A DNA stretch of 64,000 nucleotides from Amycolatopsis solani (lineage in GTDB: Bacteria > Actinomycetota > Actinomycetes > Mycobacteriales > Pseudonocardiaceae): assembly GCF_033441515.1 (NCBI RefSeq), contig NZ_JAWQJT010000002.1, forward strand, positions 2,480,001 to 2,544,000. Reading direction: 5' to 3'. The position numbers were made by a program, and so were the translations under genes. Below are positions 1-8,407 of this stretch, piece by piece. The notes below the pieces were generated by a model, which was not told where the DNA came from, did no database searches, and saw nothing but the letters and a program-made list of their open reading frames with translations. Position 1 is the first letter of the stretch. The number at the start of each line of letters is the position of its first letter.

Positions 1-1
1 C

Positions 2-1273
2 GCGGAGCCGGCGGTGACGGCGGCGACCGCGGGCTGTGGCCAGGCCCCCGGGCTCGCGAGCGGCACCCACACGATCTCCAGCGGCGGCCAGAACCGCAGT
101 TACGTCCTGCGGGTCCCGGCCGGCTACGACAACGCTCACCCGTACCGGCTGTTCGTCGGGCTGCATTGGCGCGGCGGCACGGCCAACGACGTCGACTCGG
201 GCGGGACCGACGGCTACAACTGGTCGTACTACGGGCTCCGGCGGCTGGCGGACAACGCGGGCAACACCACGATCTTCGTGGCACCCCAGGGCAACGGCAA
301 CGGCTGGGCCAACCCGGGCGGCCAGGACGTCACGTTCATCGACGACCTGCTGAGGCAGCTCGAGGCGGCCCTGTGCGTCGACACCTCGCAGGTCTTCGCG
401 GGCGGGTTCAGCTACGGCGGCGCCATGAGCTACGCGCTCGCCTGCGCCCGGCCGGCGGTCTTCCGCGCGGTCGCCGTCTACTCCGGGGCCAACCTCAGCG
501 GGTGCAGCGGCGGCACCCAGCCCGTCGCGTACATCGGCATGCACGGCACCGGGGACAACGTCCTGCCCATCGCTTCCGGCCGTTCGCTGCGCGACCAGTT
601 CGTGCGGAACAACGGTTGTGCCGCGCAGAACCCGCCGGAGCCCGCGGGCGGCAGCCGGACCCACATCGTCACCGCCTACTCCGGCTGCCGGACCGGGTAC
701 CCCGTGGTCTGGGCCGCGTTCGACGGCGGCCACGACCCCGGCCCGCGCGACGGGTGCGCCTGCAGCGGCTGGCAGACCTGGACGTCGGGCGAGGTGTGGA
801 AGTTCCTCACGCAGTTCGGCTCGTCGACTCCGCCGTCCGGGGCCCCGGTCCAGGTCGGGGTGAACTACACCCTGGCGGCCGAGCACAGCGGCAAGCTCCT
901 CGACATCAGCGGCGTCTCCACCGCGGCCGGCGCCCTGCTGCAGCAGTGGCCGGCCACCGGCGGCCAGAACCAGCAGTTCGACTTCCTCGACTCCGGCGAC
1001 GGCTACTACCGCGTCCGGGCCCGCCACAGCGGCCTCGTGCTCCAGGTGGCCGGCTCGGCCACCGGCGCGGACATCAGCCAGCAGCCGGACTCCGGAGCCG
1101 CCGCCCAGCAGTGGCGCGTGGTCGACCTGGGCGGCGGCGTGGCCGGCATGGTCAACCGCCTGAGCGGCCTGACGATGGACGTCTGGGGCGCCTCGACCGC
1201 CGACGGCGCGCGGATTTCCCAGTGGACGGCCACCGGCGGGGCCAACCAGCGGTTCCGGATCCAACGCGCTTGA
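2..1273 (+). CDS. Secreted PHB-depolymerase/feruloyl-esterase-like protein with C-terminal CBM13 (5' partial)
   Basis: The frame is open to the left edge, so the start and signal peptide are missing. The first ~270 residues resemble the polyhydroxybutyrate depolymerase / LpqC / feruloyl esterase alpha-beta hydrolases, with the nucleophile elbow GFSYGG and a later G-HDPG segment that could carry the catalytic His. Residues ~280-419 form a ricin-type CBM13 lectin domain with QQ-F/QQ-W repeat ends. Family knowledge suggests an extracellular esterase removing ester-linked groups from hemicellulose. It precedes a LacI regulator and glycoside hydrolases, which supports a polysaccharide role over storage-polyester breakdown. 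Esterase fold is fairly sure; substrate is not. Confidence 0.85.
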   Translation, partial: AEPAVTAATAGCGQAPGLASGTHTISSGGQNRSYVLRVPAGYDNAHPYRLFVGLHWRGGTANDVDSGGTDGYNWSYYGLRRLADNAGNTTIFVAPQGNGNGWANPGGQDVTFIDDLLRQLEAALCVDTSQVFAGGFSYGGAMSYALACARPAVFRAVAVYSGANLSGCSGGTQPVAYIGMHGTGDNVLPIASGRSLRDQFVRNNGCAAQNPPEPAGGSRTHIVTAYSGCRTGYPVVWAAFDGGHDPGPRDGCACSGWQTWTSGEVWKFLTQFGSSTPPSGAPVQVGVNYTLAAEHSGKLLDISGVSTAAGALLQQWPATGGQNQQFDFLDSGDGYYRVRARHSGLVLQVAGSATGADISQQPDSGAAAQQWRVVDLGGGVAGMVNRLSGLTMDVWGASTADGARISQWTATGGANQRFRIQRA

Positions 1274-1334
1274 GGCACCCCGGCGATATCCTCGAGCGAG
1301 CCCGCAAAGACAACGACGTCTTGGGAGAGCGAAC

Positions 1335-2354
1335 GTGTCCTCCGTCGAGTTGCCCCAGCTCCGTCCGACCCTGGCCGACGTCGCGCGAGCGGCCGGGGTG
1401 TCGACCGCCACCGCGTCCCGCGTGCTCAACGGCTTTCCCCGGGTCCGGCCGAAGACCCGCAAGCAGGTGGAGTCGGCGATGTCGGCTCTCGGCTACGCCC
1501 GGCAGAGAGCCGCGCGGGCGACGGCGGGGCGCACCGGCTCGGTCGCGCTGGTCGTGTGCGAGGAGGTGCTGCGGCTGTTCGCCGACCCGTACTTCGCCCG
1601 CATCTCCGCCGGCGCCGGGAAGCAGCTGACCGAGGCGGGCCTGCAGCTGGTGCTGCTCACCGTGCCCGCGACGGAGAACTACGAGGCCCCGGTGGTCCGG
1701 TACCTCGACGGCGGCCACGTCGACGGCGCCCTCGTCGTCGGCATGCACGGGCGGCGCCCGCTCGACCTGGACTGGCTCGGCATCCCGGTGGTGTTCGGCG
1801 GGCGCCCGGTCCGGCCAGGGGGCTGCTCCTCCTACGTCGACGTGGACAACCGGGGCGGGGCGCAGCGGGCCACGCAGCGCCTCATCGACGCGGGACGGCG
1901 CACCGTGGCGACCATCGCCGGACCCCAGGACATGACCGCCGGCGTGGACCGCCTGCTCGGCTACCGGCAGGCGGTGGCGGGGGTCGGCCGCGGCGACCGC
2001 GGACTGGTGGTGTTCGGCGACTTCGGCCAGGCCTCCGGCGAGCACGCCACCACCCGCCTGCTGAGCCGCCGTCCGAACGTCGACGCCATCTTCGCCGCCT
2101 CCGACATGATGGCGGTCGGCGCGCTGCGCGCCCTGCACCGCGCCGGGCGGCGGGTGCCCGGTGACGTGGCCGTGATCGGGTTCGACGACCTGCCGATCGG
2201 CCGCCGGACGGATCCGCCGCTCACCACCGTGCGCCAGCCGATCGAGGAGATGGGCGCCCGGATGACGGGCGAGCTGCTCGCGATGCTCGACGGCTCGGCC
2301 ACGCCCCGCTGCGCCGTGCTGGACACCAAGCTCGTCCTGCGCGCGACGGCTTGA
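1335..2354 (+). CDS. LacI-family transcriptional regulator
   Basis: A 339-residue DNA-binding repressor of the LacI/GalR family. The N-terminal helix-turn-helix (about residues 11-35, LADVARAAGVSTATASRVLN) and hinge are followed by a periplasmic-binding-protein-like effector domain; the end of that domain shows the usual VIGFDDLP and LTTVRQP segments. The GTG start has a GGGAGAG Shine-Dalgarno just upstream. A 14-bp palindrome of classic LacI-family type lies 10 bp after its stop, and the same core recurs before the GH29 gene. It is therefore inferred to repress the hemicellulase genes and to be released by a sugar ligand, probably a pentose-, galactose- or fucose-containing oligosaccharide. 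Ligand identity is unknown. Confidence 0.93.
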   Translation: MSSVELPQLRPTLADVARAAGVSTATASRVLNGFPRVRPKTRKQVESAMSALGYARQRAARATAGRTGSVALVVCEEVLRLFADPYFARISAGAGKQLTEAGLQLVLLTVPATENYEAPVVRYLDGGHVDGALVVGMHGRRPLDLDWLGIPVVFGGRPVRPGGCSSYVDVDNRGGAQRATQRLIDAGRRTVATIAGPQDMTAGVDRLLGYRQAVAGVGRGDRGLVVFGDFGQASGEHATTRLLSRRPNVDAIFAASDMMAVGALRALHRAGRRVPGDVAVIGFDDLPIGRRTDPPLTTVRQPIEEMGARMTGELLAMLDGSATPRCAVLDTKLVLRATA

Positions 2355-2378
2355 CCTTGATTGTGTTAGCGCTAACAA
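2351..2378 (+). promoter_or_regulatory. Candidate promoter overlapped by LacI-type operator (GH54 gene)
   Basis: The perfect 14-bp palindrome TGTTAGCGCTAACA lies at 2364-2377. A possible -35 TTGACC (2351-2356) and -10 TAACAA (2373-2378), 16 bp apart, place the operator over the spacer and -10. The central CG-containing palindrome is typical of LacI-family operators. Promoter boxes are inferred by eye; the palindrome is certain. Confidence 0.8.
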
Positions 2379-2397
2379 CCTGAGTGCGGGAGGATTC

Positions 2398-3834
2398 GTG
2401 ACGATTCGAGTCAAGCCGGTGCGCGCCATTTTGGTGGTGGCCGCCGTGCTGGCGGCCGCGCTGAGCGGCGCCCCACCGGCGTCCGCGGCGTCGACGTCCC
2501 TCACGAGCGTGGCGTCGGGGCGGTGCCTGAACGTGACGGGCGGCGCCGACACCCCGGGAACGGCGCTGGAGATCCGGGACTGCACCGGCCAGGCGAGCCA
2601 GTCCTTCGAGTTCACCTCCGCCGGTGAGCTGCGGGCACTGGGCGGAACGCGGTGCGTGGACGCCTACGGCAACCAGACCGCACCCGGCACGGCGGTGATC
2701 AGCTGGTCCTGCACGGGCGGGGCGAACCAGCAGTGGCGGCAGAACTCCGACGGGTCGATCACCGGCGTCCAGTCGGGGCTGTGCCTGGACGTGAACGGGG
2801 CCGGGACGGCGAACGGCACCGCCGTCATCCTGTGGACGTGCCACGGCCAGAGCAACCAGCGGTGGACCACGAACACCCCGCCACCGGCCGGCGCGGGCCC
2901 GTGCGACATCTACGCTTCGGGTGGCACGCCGTGCATCGCCGCGCACAGCACGGTCCGCGCGCTTTACGGCTCCTACACCGGAAATCTCTACCAGGTCCGG
3001 CGCGCGTCCGACAACACGACCCGGAACGTCGGCGCCGACGCCGGGGTCCAGGATTCCTTCTGCGCCGGCACTTCCTGCGTCATCACGGTGGTCTACGACC
3101 AATCAGGGCGGGGGAACGACCTGTGGTACCAGGGATCGACCGTGGTTCCCGGGTCCAGTCAGAGCAGTCCGGCGAAGGCGACCACGGAGTCGCTCACGGT
3201 CGGCAGCCGGAAGGCGTATTCCCTGTACATCAACCCCGGCAACAGCTACTGGCGCGACGGTCACCTGACCGGCGTGCCCACCGGCAGCGCGCCCGAGGGC
3301 ATGTACATGGTGACCAGCGGGACGCACGTCAACAGCGGCTGCTGCTTCGACTACGGCAACAGCGAGACGACCCGGAAGGCCGACGCGGCCGGCGCGATGG
3401 ACGCGATCAACTTCGGCAAGCAGTGCTGGTTCGGCGGGTGCTCCGGCAGCGGCCCGTGGGTGCAGGCCGACCTCGAATGGGGGCTCTACCCCGGCGGCAG
3501 CCAGACGTGGAACCCGAACCAGCGGGCGTTCACCGGCAAGTTCGTGACGGCGGTGCTGAAGAACAACGGGACGTCCCGGTTCGCCATCAAGGGCAGCGAC
3601 GCCCAGTCCGGCAGCTTGACGACGCTCTGGGACGGCGGGCTCCCGAGCGGGTACAGCCCGATGAAGAAGCAGGGAGCGATCGTCCTGGGCAGCGGCGGTG
3701 ACTGCTGCAAGCCCGGCGGCGGCGCGAACCTGAGCGCGGGGACCTTCTACGAAGGGGCGATGGTCGCGGGCTACCCGTCCGACGCGACCGAGAACGCGGT
3801 GCAGGCCAACATCGTGGCCGCCGGTTACCGCTGA
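2398..3834 (+). CDS. Secreted GH54 alpha-L-arabinofuranosidase with N-terminal CBM13
   Basis: A 478-residue exported enzyme. It has a signal peptide (~1-30), a ricin-type CBM13 of three repeats (~31-160, each ending in a Q-x-F/W motif), then an AbfB-type GH54 catalytic domain from GPCDIYASGGTPC to the C-terminus. The domain carries the GCCFDYGNSE vicinal-cysteine segment, ADLEWGL (the expected nucleophile Glu) and GSGGD before GTFYEG (the expected acid/base Asp), by analogy with fungal AbfB. It should release arabinofuranosyl side chains from arabinoxylan or arabinan outside the cell. The GTG start follows GGGAGG at 2388-2393. It is monocistronic, between a LacI operator and a strong terminator. 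Confidence 0.92.
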   Translation: MTIRVKPVRAILVVAAVLAAALSGAPPASAASTSLTSVASGRCLNVTGGADTPGTALEIRDCTGQASQSFEFTSAGELRALGGTRCVDAYGNQTAPGTAVISWSCTGGANQQWRQNSDGSITGVQSGLCLDVNGAGTANGTAVILWTCHGQSNQRWTTNTPPPAGAGPCDIYASGGTPCIAAHSTVRALYGSYTGNLYQVRRASDNTTRNVGADAGVQDSFCAGTSCVITVVYDQSGRGNDLWYQGSTVVPGSSQSSPAKATTESLTVGSRKAYSLYINPGNSYWRDGHLTGVPTGSAPEGMYMVTSGTHVNSGCCFDYGNSETTRKADAAGAMDAINFGKQCWFGGCSGSGPWVQADLEWGLYPGGSQTWNPNQRAFTGKFVTAVLKNNGTSRFAIKGSDAQSGSLTTLWDGGLPSGYSPMKKQGAIVLGSGGDCCKPGGGANLSAGTFYEGAMVAGYPSDATENAVQANIVAAGYR

Positions 3835-3856
3835 GGCCACGTTCCCGGGGAGAACT

Positions 3857-3896
3857 GGACGCCCGAGCCGGCACGGCTCGGGCGTCCGGTTTTGTT
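3857..3896 (+). terminator. Rho-independent terminator after GH54 gene
   Basis: A perfect 14-bp inverted repeat (3857-3870 with 3874-3887, loop GCA) is followed by GGTTTTGTT. It sits 22 bp after the GH54 stop and just before the end of the convergent esterase gene. Only the plus strand has a T-rich tail, so it terminates plus-strand transcripts. Confidence 0.9.
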
Positions 3897-3903
3897 CAGG
3901 GCG

Positions 3904-5142
3904 TCAGCGGAGGGAACAGGACTTGCCGTTGAGAGCGAAGGCCGAAGGTGCGGCCGCGTCACCGGTGTGGGTGGCCTGGAAGCCGATCGTGATCGAGGCG
4001 TTCGGCGCGAGCACCGCGTTGTAGGGCGCGTTCCGCGCGGTCACCTGACCCGACGCGGGGGAGTAGGTGGCACCCCAGCCGGAGGTGACGCGCTGCCCGC
4101 CCGGCAGGGTGAAGACCAGCGACCAGCCGTCGATCGCCGTGCTGCCGGTGTTCGTGAGGGTGAGGTTCTCCGTCAGGCCGGTGTTCCACGCGGACACGGT
4201 GGCCGTGACCGCGCACGAGCCGGCCGGGGTGACCGTGCCGGTCAGCCCGAAGAACGCGATGGCCTGGGCGGCCATGCCGGTGGCCGGGAGGCTGTGCCCG
4301 GCGCCCTGGATGCTGTACGCCTCGACCGTGTCGCCGTACCGGCGGCGTTGCCAGCCAGGCTGCGGGGTGTCGCTGGACGTCGGTGTTTGGCTCAGCCCGA
4401 ACACGTCCGTCCACTGCTCGATCTCCTCCTGCAGCAGCGAGTAGGGCACGAGCGTGTCGGCGGTGCCGTGCCACAGCTGGACGCGCGGACGGGGACCGCT
4501 GTAGCCGGGATAGGCCTGGCGGACGGCGTCGCCCCACTGCTGCGGCGACCGGTTCATGCCGCCGCCCGTGCACTTGCTGACCCCGGGCGGGTAGTCGGCG
4601 GCGCCGGCGAAGCAGTCGAACGGCACGCCCATGAACGCCGCACCGGCCTGGAACACGTCGGGGTAGAGGGCGAGCATCTCGTTGGTCATCATGCCGCCGG
4701 AGGACGACCCGGTGGCGAAGACCCGGCTCGGGTCGCCGCCGTAGTGCTGTTCGGTGTAGGTCACCATCGAGACGATCGAGACCGGGTCGCTGCCGCCGCC
4801 GCGGTGCTTCGCCGCGTCGGACCAGGTGTCGAAGCACTTGCCGAAGCCGGCCTGCTGCTGGGCGCTGGGGTAGATGACGACGAACCCGTACCGGTCGGCC
4901 AGCGAGGCGAACTCACTGCCCGAGTGGAAGCCCGGGCCCGAGCCGCCGCAGCCGTGCATGGCGACCACGATCGCCGGCCGGGCCGGGTGCGAGTCCGGGA
5001 CGTAGACGTGCATGCGCATCCCGCCCGGGTTGCTGCCGAAGTCGCTCACCTCCACCAGGGACGCGGCCGCCGCCGGCGGGGCGGCCGTCCCGGTGACGGC
5101 GAGCAGCAGAACGGCGGCGAGCGTCGTTTTCAGTCCGGCCAT
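3904..5142 (-). CDS. Secreted esterase (PHB depolymerase/feruloyl or acetyl-xylan type) with C-terminal CBM2
   Basis: A 412-residue exported protein. The start is the ATG at 5142, preceded by GGAAGGAGAG and followed by a signal peptide; longer open frame upstream is antisense to nothing and overlaps the GH27 gene, so it is discarded. The hydrolase domain (~30-300) has ATGSSSGGMM as the nucleophile elbow and GAGHSLP as a probable catalytic-His region. The C-terminal ~100 residues, starting near SCAVTATVSAWNTG, form a CBM2 cellulose/xylan-binding domain. It is the last gene of a minus-strand operon after GH43 and GH27, with a 23-bp gap. It likely removes acetyl or feruloyl esters from xylan. 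Confidence 0.88.
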   Translation of the reverse strand: MAGLKTTLAAVLLLAVTGTAAPPAAAASLVEVSDFGSNPGGMRMHVYVPDSHPARPAIVVAMHGCGGSGPGFHSGSEFASLADRYGFVVIYPSAQQQAGFGKCFDTWSDAAKHRGGGSDPVSIVSMVTYTEQHYGGDPSRVFATGSSSGGMMTNEMLALYPDVFQAGAAFMGVPFDCFAGAADYPPGVSKCTGGGMNRSPQQWGDAVRQAYPGYSGPRPRVQLWHGTADTLVPYSLLQEEIEQWTDVFGLSQTPTSSDTPQPGWQRRRYGDTVEAYSIQGAGHSLPATGMAAQAIAFFGLTGTVTPAGSCAVTATVSAWNTGLTENLTLTNTGSTAIDGWSLVFTLPGGQRVTSGWGATYSPASGQVTARNAPYNAVLAPNASITIGFQATHTGDAAAPSAFALNGKSCSLR

Positions 5143-5165
5143 CGTGGCTCTCCTTCCGGATGGGT

Positions 5166-6779
5166 TCAGGCGCGGCTCCACCGCTGGTTGGGCTGCCCGT
5201 TGCAGCTCCACAGGATCGCGTGCGTCCCGTTGGCGGTGGCCGCCCCTTCGGCGTCCAGACACAGTCCGGAGTGGACGTTGCGCACCGAGCCGTCCGAGCC
5301 GAACGTCCACTTCTGGTTGTCCTGCCCCGTGCACGGCCTGCTCGTCACCTGGGCGCCGCTGGTCGTGGCGTCGAGGCACTTGTCGCCGAAGACGCGCACC
5401 TCGCCGCTGCCCCACGTGGTCCACAGCTGGTTGGCCGCGGTCTGGCAGTCCCAGATCAGCGTGCCCGCGCCGGCGGCCGTCGAGGCGTTGTCGACGTCGA
5501 GGCAGCGCCCGGATCCCGTGCCGCGCAGCCGGGACGTCGTCGAGGCCAGTGGGGTACCGCCCGATACCCGGTACGCCGCGACGCCGTGCGACGGCACGCT
5601 CGCGCTGATCGGGCCGCCGGTCGTCGACGTCGCGCCGGTCCACAAGTCGGTCAGGGTGAACGCCGTGCCCGACAGCCCGATCTGCGCCGCGGTCGTGCTC
5701 ACCGTGGCCGTGGCGCTCCCGCGGTTGAGCAGCCCGACCGCCACCGATCCGTCGGCCAGGGGCTTGGCGAAGACCTCGGCGTTGCCGTCGTCGCGCACCC
5801 GGCGGCCACCGGACCCGAGGCGGTCCTGGTCGACCGCGAGCAGGCGCGGATTCCGCAGCACCGCGCTGATGTCGGCGGACATCGTGCGGATGTCGTTGCC
5901 CGCCATCAGCGGCGCGGCCATCAGCGCCCACAGCGCGAAGTGGGCGCGGGACTCGGTCAGCGACAGCCCCGGCCGCCCGACGACGAGCATGTCCGGGTCG
6001 TTCCAGTGCCCCGGGCCGGCCTGTGCGGCCAGCGGAGCCGTGACGTCCAGGACGTTGCCCACGCCCATCGGGTAGCTGTTGGTGTTGCCGTTCTGCCAGA
6101 TGTCCAGCAGGTCTTCGGTGGTGCGCCAGAGGTCCGCGACCTGGCCCCAGTCGTACTTGTCGCCGGTGATGGCGTGGTAGCTGTTGGGGTTGATGCTGTA
6201 GACGATCGGGCGCCCGGTGGCGCGCACCGCGTCCCGCATCACCGTGAACCGGGCGACCTGCTCGTCGCGCGTGCCGGCGGGGGAGCACCAGTCGTACTTG
6301 AGGTAGTCCACGCCCCAGGACGCGAACGTGGTGGCGTCCTGGACCTCGTGTCCCGCGCTGCCGGTGGACCCGGGGTAGGTGCCGGTCCGCTGGGCGCAGG
6401 TGCGATCGGTCGGCACCTGGTAGATGCCGAACTTCAGGCCGCGCCCGTGGATGTAGTCGCCGAGGGCCTTCATGCCGCTCGGGAACTTCGACGCGTTGGC
6501 GCGCAGCGCGCCTTGGGCGTCGCGTTGCGGGTCGAACCAGCAGTCGTCGACGACGACGTACTGGTAGCCCGCGTCTTTCATCCCGGACGAGACCATCGCG
6601 TCGGCCGCCTGGCGGATCGCGGTTTCGGTGACGCCACAGCCGAAGCTGTTCCAGCTGTTCCAGCCCAGCGGCGGGGTCAGCGCCGGGCTGCCGGGTGCGG
6701 CCGTGGCGGCCGGTGGCGCGGTGAGCACGGCCAATGCGGTGGCCGCGGCGGTGAGCAGGTGGCGGAGTCGAGCGGGCAT
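5166..6779 (-). CDS. Secreted GH27 alpha-galactosidase with C-terminal CBM13
   Basis: A 537-residue exported enzyme. After the signal peptide (~1-28) comes the GH27 barrel opening PPLGWNSWNSFGCG, with the nucleophile Asp in YLKYDWC and the acid/base Asp in HWNDPDML. A C-terminal antiparallel beta domain follows, then a three-repeat ricin CBM13 (~405-537) with motifs NQLW, NQKW and NQRW. It should hydrolyse terminal alpha-galactose (or beta-L-arabinopyranose, a known side activity of this family) from galactomannan, arabinogalactan or similar polymers. It is the middle gene of the GH43-GH27-esterase operon, with gaps of about 22-23 bp. Confidence 0.95.
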   Translation of the reverse strand: MPARLRHLLTAAATALAVLTAPPAATAAPGSPALTPPLGWNSWNSFGCGVTETAIRQAADAMVSSGMKDAGYQYVVVDDCWFDPQRDAQGALRANASKFPSGMKALGDYIHGRGLKFGIYQVPTDRTCAQRTGTYPGSTGSAGHEVQDATTFASWGVDYLKYDWCSPAGTRDEQVARFTVMRDAVRATGRPIVYSINPNSYHAITGDKYDWGQVADLWRTTEDLLDIWQNGNTNSYPMGVGNVLDVTAPLAAQAGPGHWNDPDMLVVGRPGLSLTESRAHFALWALMAAPLMAGNDIRTMSADISAVLRNPRLLAVDQDRLGSGGRRVRDDGNAEVFAKPLADGSVAVGLLNRGSATATVSTTAAQIGLSGTAFTLTDLWTGATSTTGGPISASVPSHGVAAYRVSGGTPLASTTSRLRGTGSGRCLDVDNASTAAGAGTLIWDCQTAANQLWTTWGSGEVRVFGDKCLDATTSGAQVTSRPCTGQDNQKWTFGSDGSVRNVHSGLCLDAEGAATANGTHAILWSCNGQPNQRWSRA

Positions 6780-6801
6780 CGTCGCCCCTTTCCGGGAGTG
6801 G

Positions 6802-8151
6802 TCAGGCCGCGAACTGCCACCAGTTCACGTTGAACAGGTAACCGCTGCCGCCGGTGAACCGCAGGTACAGGTCGTGGGTGCCGGTGGCTCCGGTCACCGG
6901 GCAGGACACGCTCGTCCAGGTCTGCCAGCCACCCGTGCCGCCGACCGTGCAGGTGCCGGCCAGGGTGCCCCCGGTGCTGTCCAGCCGCAGCTCGATCCGG
7001 CCGCCGGACGCCGCGGAGGCGACTCGGGCGGTGAAGGACCGGGCGCCGGAGCCGAAAGCGGCGCCCTTGACCTTGATCCAGTCCCCGTTCTCGAGGTAGC
7101 CGACGTTCATCCCGCCTTCGGTGGAGGGCTCGGTCTCGACGCCGGACTCGAAGGCGATCGTTTCCGCTTCCTGCCGCGTGTACGGGTTCAGCGTGCCGAC
7201 CTGTGGCGCACCCGCGGTGCTCATGGTGATGGTCGGGATGGAGCCGTCGGCGTTGTAGGAGAACTTCTCCACGGCCACCGAGCGCGTGTAGCCGCTGCCG
7301 CCCGGCAAAGCACCGTTGTGGTAGAAGAAGTACGAGTTCCCGTTGAAGTCGATCACACCCGGGTGGTTGGTGAAACTGGCGCCCTGGGTGGGCATGACCG
7401 TCCCGCGGTACGTCCACGGTCCGGTGGGGCCGGGCGCGGTCGAGTAGCCGATGAACTCCGAGCAGCACTTCGCCGCGAACACGTTGTAGTACAAGCCGTT
7501 GCGCTTGTAGACCCACGGGCCTTCTTCGAACAGGGTCGGCCGGCTGGTGTTCCCCGGCCGCGTGCCGAACCCGGCGGTGGTGAGCGGGATCTGCTTCACC
7601 CCGCCGGAGTAGGAGATCATGTCGGCGTTGAGCTTCACGTACCACAGATGCGGGTTGCCCCAGTACAGGTAGGCCTGGCCGTCGTCGTCGACGAACACCG
7701 TGGGGTCGAACTCGCCGTTGGCGACGAGCGGGTGCCCGAGCGCGTCGCTGAACGGCCCGGTCGGGCTGGTCGACACGGCCACGCCGATGCCCATCGCGCC
7801 GGTCGCCCGGACCGTCATCGGGACGTACCAGTAGAACTTGCCGTTGCGGTAGACGGTCTGGCCCGCCCAGGCGTTGGCGCTCGCCCAGGAGAAACTGGCC
7901 AGGTTCAACGGCGATCCGTGGTCGGTCCAGTTCACCATGTCCGCCGACGACCACACCCGCCATTCCTTCATGGTGAAGTTCGTCGAGCCGTCTTCGTCGT
8001 GGCCGGTGTAGAGGTAGACCCGGCCGTTGTACACCAGCGGTGCCGGGTCGGCGGTGTAGATCGTCTGGACGATCGGGTTGTCCGCCACGGCCGCGGCCGG
8101 GAACAGTCCGAGAGCGCACAGCAGCGCAACGACGAGGGTGACGACTTTCAC
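6802..8151 (-). CDS. Secreted GH43 arabinofuranosidase/xylosidase-type enzyme with CBM6
   Basis: A 449-residue exported five-bladed propeller enzyme. The GTG at 8151 is chosen because AAGGAG lies 5-6 bp upstream and a clean signal peptide (VKVVTLVVALLCALG) follows; the longer frame to 8241 adds no signal-like sequence. GH43 signature residues are Asp in YTADPAPL (base), Asp in GEFDPTVFVDDDG (pKa modulator) and Glu in EEGPWVYK (acid). Residues ~325-449, from RQEAETIA to NWWQF, form a CBM6. GH43 members with this layout act on arabinoxylan, but whether this is an arabinofuranosidase, xylosidase or arabinanase cannot be decided. First gene of a three-gene operon. Confidence 0.92.
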   Translation of the reverse strand: MKVVTLVVALLCALGLFPAAAVADNPIVQTIYTADPAPLVYNGRVYLYTGHDEDGSTNFTMKEWRVWSSADMVNWTDHGSPLNLASFSWASANAWAGQTVYRNGKFYWYVPMTVRATGAMGIGVAVSTSPTGPFSDALGHPLVANGEFDPTVFVDDDGQAYLYWGNPHLWYVKLNADMISYSGGVKQIPLTTAGFGTRPGNTSRPTLFEEGPWVYKRNGLYYNVFAAKCCSEFIGYSTAPGPTGPWTYRGTVMPTQGASFTNHPGVIDFNGNSYFFYHNGALPGGSGYTRSVAVEKFSYNADGSIPTITMSTAGAPQVGTLNPYTRQEAETIAFESGVETEPSTEGGMNVGYLENGDWIKVKGAAFGSGARSFTARVASAASGGRIELRLDSTGGTLAGTCTVGGTGGWQTWTSVSCPVTGATGTHDLYLRFTGGSGYLFNVNWWQFAA

Positions 8152-8223
8152 GGGCGCTCCTTCGATTGTGGTCACCGTTGCTCGCGCTCCGAGGCCAGGC
8201 GAAGAGCAGTGTGGCACGGTGAT

Positions 8224-8287
8224 GTTCACGCTCACAAGCATTCGTCGCAGCGCATGAAAGTTACAAGTCGTCCAAGAGGTTCACGCT
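8224..8287. repeat. Direct repeat GTTCACGCT in divergent promoter region
   Basis: GTTCACGCT occurs at 8224-8232 and 8279-8287, 55 bp apart (close to five helical turns), upstream of the minus-strand GH43 operon. The first copy continues into CTCACAA, giving a LacI-like but imperfect element. It may be an operator for the minus-strand operon, which lacks the GTTAGCGCTAAC palindrome. Weak evidence. Confidence 0.35.
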
Positions 8288-8328
8288 GGGATTTCGCCGC
8301 CTTCCTCTTTTCCGTGCGCGGGAAAAGC

Positions 8329-8376
8329 TTGACCGCCGGCATCTCCGGAGCCTAAACCCATCGTGTTAGCGCTAAC
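8329..8376 (+). promoter_or_regulatory. Candidate promoter and LacI-type operator of the GH29 operon
   Basis: The palindrome GTTAGCGCTAAC lies at 8365-8376, identical in its 12-bp core to the site at 2365-2376 and sharing the flanking GT on the left. TTGACC (8329-8334) and TAAACC (8353-8358) are separated by 18 bp and would make a promoter whose start site falls within the operator, a simple repression geometry. The -10/-35 assignment is by eye. Confidence 0.75.
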
Positions 8377-8407
8377 TCAATACCGCAGCCGAGGAGGCTT
8401 TCCCGCC

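Noticed and set aside
8363..8407. Upstream GTG start for the GH29 fucosidase
   Set aside because: It lies within the LacI-type operator, and the start at 8408 has GAGGAGG upstream and yields a clean Tat signal peptide.
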